64,000 nt of DNA from JAXLQL01 sp046331625 (GTDB taxonomy: Bacteria > Acidobacteriota > Terriglobia > Bryobacterales > Bryobacteraceae), in assembly GCA_046331625.1 (NCBI GenBank), contig JAXLQL010000004.1:310001-374000 (forward strand). Reading direction: 5' to 3'. Under the pieces are notes generated by a model. It searched no databases. It was not told where the DNA came from and saw nothing but the letters and a program-made list of their open reading frames with translations. This document shows, one piece after another, positions 61,437 to 64,000 of the stretch. The position numbers and the translations under genes were made by a program. Every line of letters begins with the position of its first letter. Positions within the stretch are counted from its first letter, which is position 1.

Positions 61437-62288
61437 TCAGTTGGTTCCGGTGTCGTAACCTTTGAGGCGCCGGACCCAGATGTTCCGGTAGCGCACGTGC
61501 GTACCGTGGTTCTGCAGCATCAGCGATTCCTCACCACTGTGCGCCACATACTGCCGCACCACGCGGTGCGCCATGGGACCGCCGATCTCCTTCTTGTGAT
61601 GCAGCACCACGCCGTTATGGATCACGGTCACCATCGCAGGCTTGGCGAGCTTGTCGCCATCGAACCGCGGCGCTTCGAAGATGATGTCGTACGCCTGCCA
61701 CTCCCCGGGACCGCGCGATGCGTTCACCATCGGAGGCCACCAGCCATAGATCGCACCGGCTTGTCCGTCGGCGTAGGTCTTGTTGTTGAACGAATCGAGC
61801 ACCTGGATTTCATAGCGCTCCATCAAGATGATGCCGCTGTTGCCGCGCCATTGGCTGTCGCCGTCGATCACCGTGGGAGAGGCCCACTCGACGTGCAACT
61901 GCGCGTCGCCGAACTTGTCCTTGCTCACCAGGTCGCCGGAGTCATCGGTCACTTCGAAGTAGCCGTTCTCCACCTTCCATGTGGGCGCGTGCAGTGAGTT
62001 GCGGTCGCGATTGGGGCCGGATCCGCCGCCCTTGGCCATCCACTTCGAAAGGTCTTTGCCGTCGAACAACACGATGGCGTCGGAAGGCGGCATCCCCGGT
62101 TTCGCTCCGGGAGTCACCATGGCCGGGCGCGGGCGATTGATGTCGTGGACCTTCCACTTTTGGCCCGGGATCACGGGGGTGTCGTCGTATCCCACCGGCG
62201 ACGTGCGGTACTTCGGCTTGTTCGTCGCGGCGCTCTGCGCCATTGCCGCCACGCATGCCAGCGAGAGAAGGCCGATCAGGAGTTTCAT
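61437..62288 (-). CDS. secreted DUF1080 (3-keto-disaccharide hydrolase-like) protein
   Basis: 283 residues with a signal peptide (MKLLIGLLSLACVAAMAQSA). After a Pro-rich leader (about 20-65) comes DAIVLFDGKDLSKWMAKGG, the family start, then DAQLHVEWASPTVIDGDSQW, GNSGIILMERYEIQVLDSF, DGQAGAIYGWWPPMVNASR and the C-terminal HVRYRNIWVRRL. The jelly-roll fold and the GNSGI element are characteristic. It is longer and more canonical than the relative at 8999. Confidence 0.88.
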   Translation of the reverse strand: MKLLIGLLSLACVAAMAQSAATNKPKYRTSPVGYDDTPVIPGQKWKVHDINRPRPAMVTPGAKPGMPPSDAIVLFDGKDLSKWMAKGGGSGPNRDRNSLHAPTWKVENGYFEVTDDSGDLVSKDKFGDAQLHVEWASPTVIDGDSQWRGNSGIILMERYEIQVLDSFNNKTYADGQAGAIYGWWPPMVNASRGPGEWQAYDIIFEAPRFDGDKLAKPAMVTVIHNGVVLHHKKEIGGPMAHRVVRQYVAHSGEESLMLQNHGTHVRYRNIWVRRLKGYDTGTN

Positions 62289-62359
62289 AGCAAGAGCTTA
62301 TCAGACAACGCCAGTCACCAGGTTCTTTGCGCCAGAAAGAGCTTGCTATTCTAGGAACC

Positions 62360-62971
62360 ATGGGGTTACCCGAGCGCAAGCCGCACGATCCCGCGGAGGT
62401 AGTGCCGATCCACGAGCACGCGCTCGACAATCTGCGTTTTATTCGCCAGACCATGGAGCGCGCGGGCTCCTTCACGGCGGTCCCGGGGTGGGGCGGTTTC
62501 GTGATGGGGCTCATCGCGATCGCGGCCGGCTTGATCGCGCCGCGGCAGGCCACTCCGCAAGACTGGGTCTACTGCTGGATTGCGGCTGCTGCGGCGGCGC
62601 TACTGGTCGGGTTGACCGGGATGGCTCGCAAAGCCCGGCGCGCAGGCGAGTCGCTTACCGCCGCTCCTGGGCGCAGGTTCGCGTTGAGCTTCGTTCCCGC
62701 CATTGCCGCGGGGCTGCTGCTCACATGGAAGATCGGCAAGGCGCATCAGTGGGAGATTTTGCCTGGGCTGTGGCTGCTGCTCTACGGCGCCGCTGTGACT
62801 TCGGGAGGCGTCTTCTCGATTCCCGTGGTGCCCAAGATGGGCGCGGGCTTTCTCGCCCTCGGAGCCGTGGCGCTGGTAGCGCCCCAGTGGAGCGATGCTC
62901 TGCTGCTGGCCGGCTTCGGCGGACTGCATCTACTCTTCGGATTGATCATTGCAAGGAGGTACGGTGGCTAG
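62360..62971 (+). CDS. hypothetical membrane protein paired with a winged-helix regulator
   Basis: 203 residues from the ATG at 62360 (AGGAA nearby). After a soluble N-terminus (about 1-45, IHEHALDNLRFIRQTMER) it has about five to six hydrophobic helices (FVMGLIAIAAGLIAP, WIAAAAAALLVGLTG, FVPAIAAGLLLTW, LWLLLYGAAVTSGG). It overlaps the next gene by eight bases, so the two are coupled. Such membrane/regulator pairs are frequent in acidobacteria, with no known role. Confidence 0.78.
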   Translation: MGLPERKPHDPAEVVPIHEHALDNLRFIRQTMERAGSFTAVPGWGGFVMGLIAIAAGLIAPRQATPQDWVYCWIAAAAAALLVGLTGMARKARRAGESLTAAPGRRFALSFVPAIAAGLLLTWKIGKAHQWEILPGLWLLLYGAAVTSGGVFSIPVVPKMGAGFLALGAVALVAPQWSDALLLAGFGGLHLLFGLIIARRYGG

Positions 62972-63320
62972 AACATCGGCTTTGAAACACGCGGCTCCGG
63001 ATCCGCCGGAGCCAGCCAAACCCGTGGTCGCCAATCTCGACCGCCTCATTCACGAGCGCATCCGCCTCGGCGTGGTCAGCGCGCTTGCCGTCAACGAGTC
63101 GCTCACGTTCGGCGAGCTCAAGGAGCACTTGGCAGTGACGGACGGCAACCTGAGCGTGCATGCGCGTAAGCTCGAAGATGGCGGCTATATCCACTGCACC
63201 AAGTCGTTCGAAGGCCGGGTGCCGAAGACGGTGTACCGGTTGACGGCCTCGGGCCGGAAGGCATTGGAGAAGTATCTGGCACACATGGATGCGATCATCC
63301 ATGCCGCGCGGGGTAAGTAA
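62964..63320 (+). CDS. winged-helix transcriptional regulator (MarR/PF13601-like)
   Basis: 118 residues from GTG at 62964, chosen because AAGGAGG lies at ideal distance. The winged helix covers about 35-110: IRLGVVSALAVNESLTFGEL, TDGNLSVHARKLEDGGYIHC (recognition helix) and PKTVYRLTASGRKALEKYLA (wing). It probably controls its own operon with the membrane protein upstream. No ligand domain is visible. Confidence 0.87.
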   Translation: MARTSALKHAAPDPPEPAKPVVANLDRLIHERIRLGVVSALAVNESLTFGELKEHLAVTDGNLSVHARKLEDGGYIHCTKSFEGRVPKTVYRLTASGRKALEKYLAHMDAIIHAARGK

Positions 63321-63436
63321 GTTCGCCAGAGGGTCCCACCGCTCGTGCAGCGTAGCGACTGGCCGCAAGGCGGCACGAAGCGGCCGGCAGCGGGCGACCC
63401 ACGGGACTTTAACCACACGCTGCAAGGGCTGGCCGG

Positions 63437-64000
63437 CTACTGCACGCGGAAATTGGTGACTCCTCCCTGCCCCGCCGCTGACGACCACGGCCCCCAGCCG
63501 GCGTCCGATCCGAACGTGCAGGTTTGTCCCGCTGGGCAGGCCCTCACGATCCCGGAGTAGACGCCGGTCAAAAAGGTCGAATTCGCCGGCAGCGGGACTT
63601 GCACCAGCAACCCTGGAGTTACTCCGCGAGCAGTGTGGATCCAGTAGCCCTGCTCGGCCACCAGATACTCGTAGAGCGTGGTTCCAGGGACGGGGGTCCA
63701 TCCGAGTTGGACGTTCCCCGCAGCCACCGTCAACGTAACTTCCTGCGACTGGTGCCGCGGCTGGACCATGGTCGGCGAGGCGATGCTCGTGCCCCTGACC
63801 AGGAATGGCGCGGGCGGGCCCGACACCACGTTCGCCGTCCCGATGTTCGCCTGCACCAGAGCGTCGTAGCGGCTGCCGCCTGCACGGAATTTCGCCGCCC
63901 AGAAGTTACTCGTGGTCAGCACGTCGAGCGCCGGAGCCTGCCGCGAGAAATCCTGGACATAGAGCCGGTAGACGGTATTCGAGCCATTGTCTCCGGCTAC
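63437..64000 (-). CDS. secreted-type protein, N-terminal part outside window
   Basis: The frame is open to the right edge, giving the last 187 residues and a stop at 63437. Ser/Thr/Gly-rich beta strands (VAGDNGSNTVYRLYVQDFS, GNVQLGWTPVPGTTLYEYLV) include a fibronectin-type-III-like segment (residues about 90-180 of the visible part) and a Cys pair (CPAGQTCTFG). It is probably an extracellular protein with a C-terminal Ig-like domain, and resembles the other secreted proteins of the window only in style. Confidence 0.65.
   Translation of the reverse strand, partial: VAGDNGSNTVYRLYVQDFSRQAPALDVLTTSNFWAAKFRAGGSRYDALVQANIGTANVVSGPPAPFLVRGTSIASPTMVQPRHQSQEVTLTVAAGNVQLGWTPVPGTTLYEYLVAEQGYWIHTARGVTPGLLVQVPLPANSTFLTGVYSGIVRACPAGQTCTFGSDAGWGPWSSAAGQGGVTNFRVQ

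Noticed and set aside
1..64000. tRNA, rRNA or prophage genes
   Set aside because: No T-loop/anticodon pattern, rRNA segment, integrase or phage structural gene could be recognised on either strand.

Overview
The window is a GC-rich bacterial chromosome segment that looks like an acidobacterium, most likely of the Solibacter/Bryobacter group. This is an inference from gene content: two very large TonB-receptor-like outer membrane proteins with an N-terminal carboxypeptidase-like domain, many secreted glycoside- and polymer-directed proteins (two DUF1080 proteins, a sulfatase, a ceramidase-like enzyme, PQQ-type propellers, BACON and right-handed beta-helix proteins), Uma2-type nucleases, and REP-like palindromes. 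No rRNA, tRNA, CRISPR array, phage or transposase gene was seen.

Layout. 1-822: an unrecognised gene cut by the left edge and a small upstream ORF. 1074-12284: a secreted beta-helix protein, a TonB-type receptor, a secreted nuclease, a DUF1080 protein, an esterase and a ceramidase-like enzyme. 12345-13587: remnants of two Uma2 genes and a MazF-type toxin-antitoxin pair. 13968-18997: a three-subunit membrane formate dehydrogenase whose catalytic subunit is a selenoprotein (in-frame TGA at 14553), with REP-like palindromes in both spacers. 19040-32152: a LarA-like protein, two PQQ-type propellers around a 1209-residue secreted protein, two metallohydrolases and small stress or membrane proteins. 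32246-35001: an ABC exporter and a TacA/TacT-type pair. 35018-42855: a YVTN propeller lipoprotein, a second TonB-type receptor, an exported HpcH/HpaI-like protein and a large propeller protein. 42935-46527: a small operon for an N-acylated 3-amino-3,6-dideoxyhexose and its transfer. 46566-49235: a sialate-lyase-like enzyme, hpnE and small membrane proteins.

The most unusual part is 49386-56370. An ECF-type sigma factor is followed by one protein that joins an anti-sigma-like zinc motif, a membrane segment, a TPR-like region and a C-terminal CHAT (caspase-like) protease domain. After it come two tandem copies of a two-gene unit: an unrecognised protein of about 255 residues plus a signal-less trypsin-like serine protease. 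This looks like a regulated two-tier protease system and is the best candidate for something undescribed.

56386-64000: a sulfatase and a polysaccharide deacetylase separated by two 194-bp tandem duplications that create chimeric 65-residue ORFs, then an intact Uma2 protein, a NUDIX hydrolase, a DUF1080 protein, a membrane protein/winged-helix regulator pair, and a secreted-type protein cut by the right edge.
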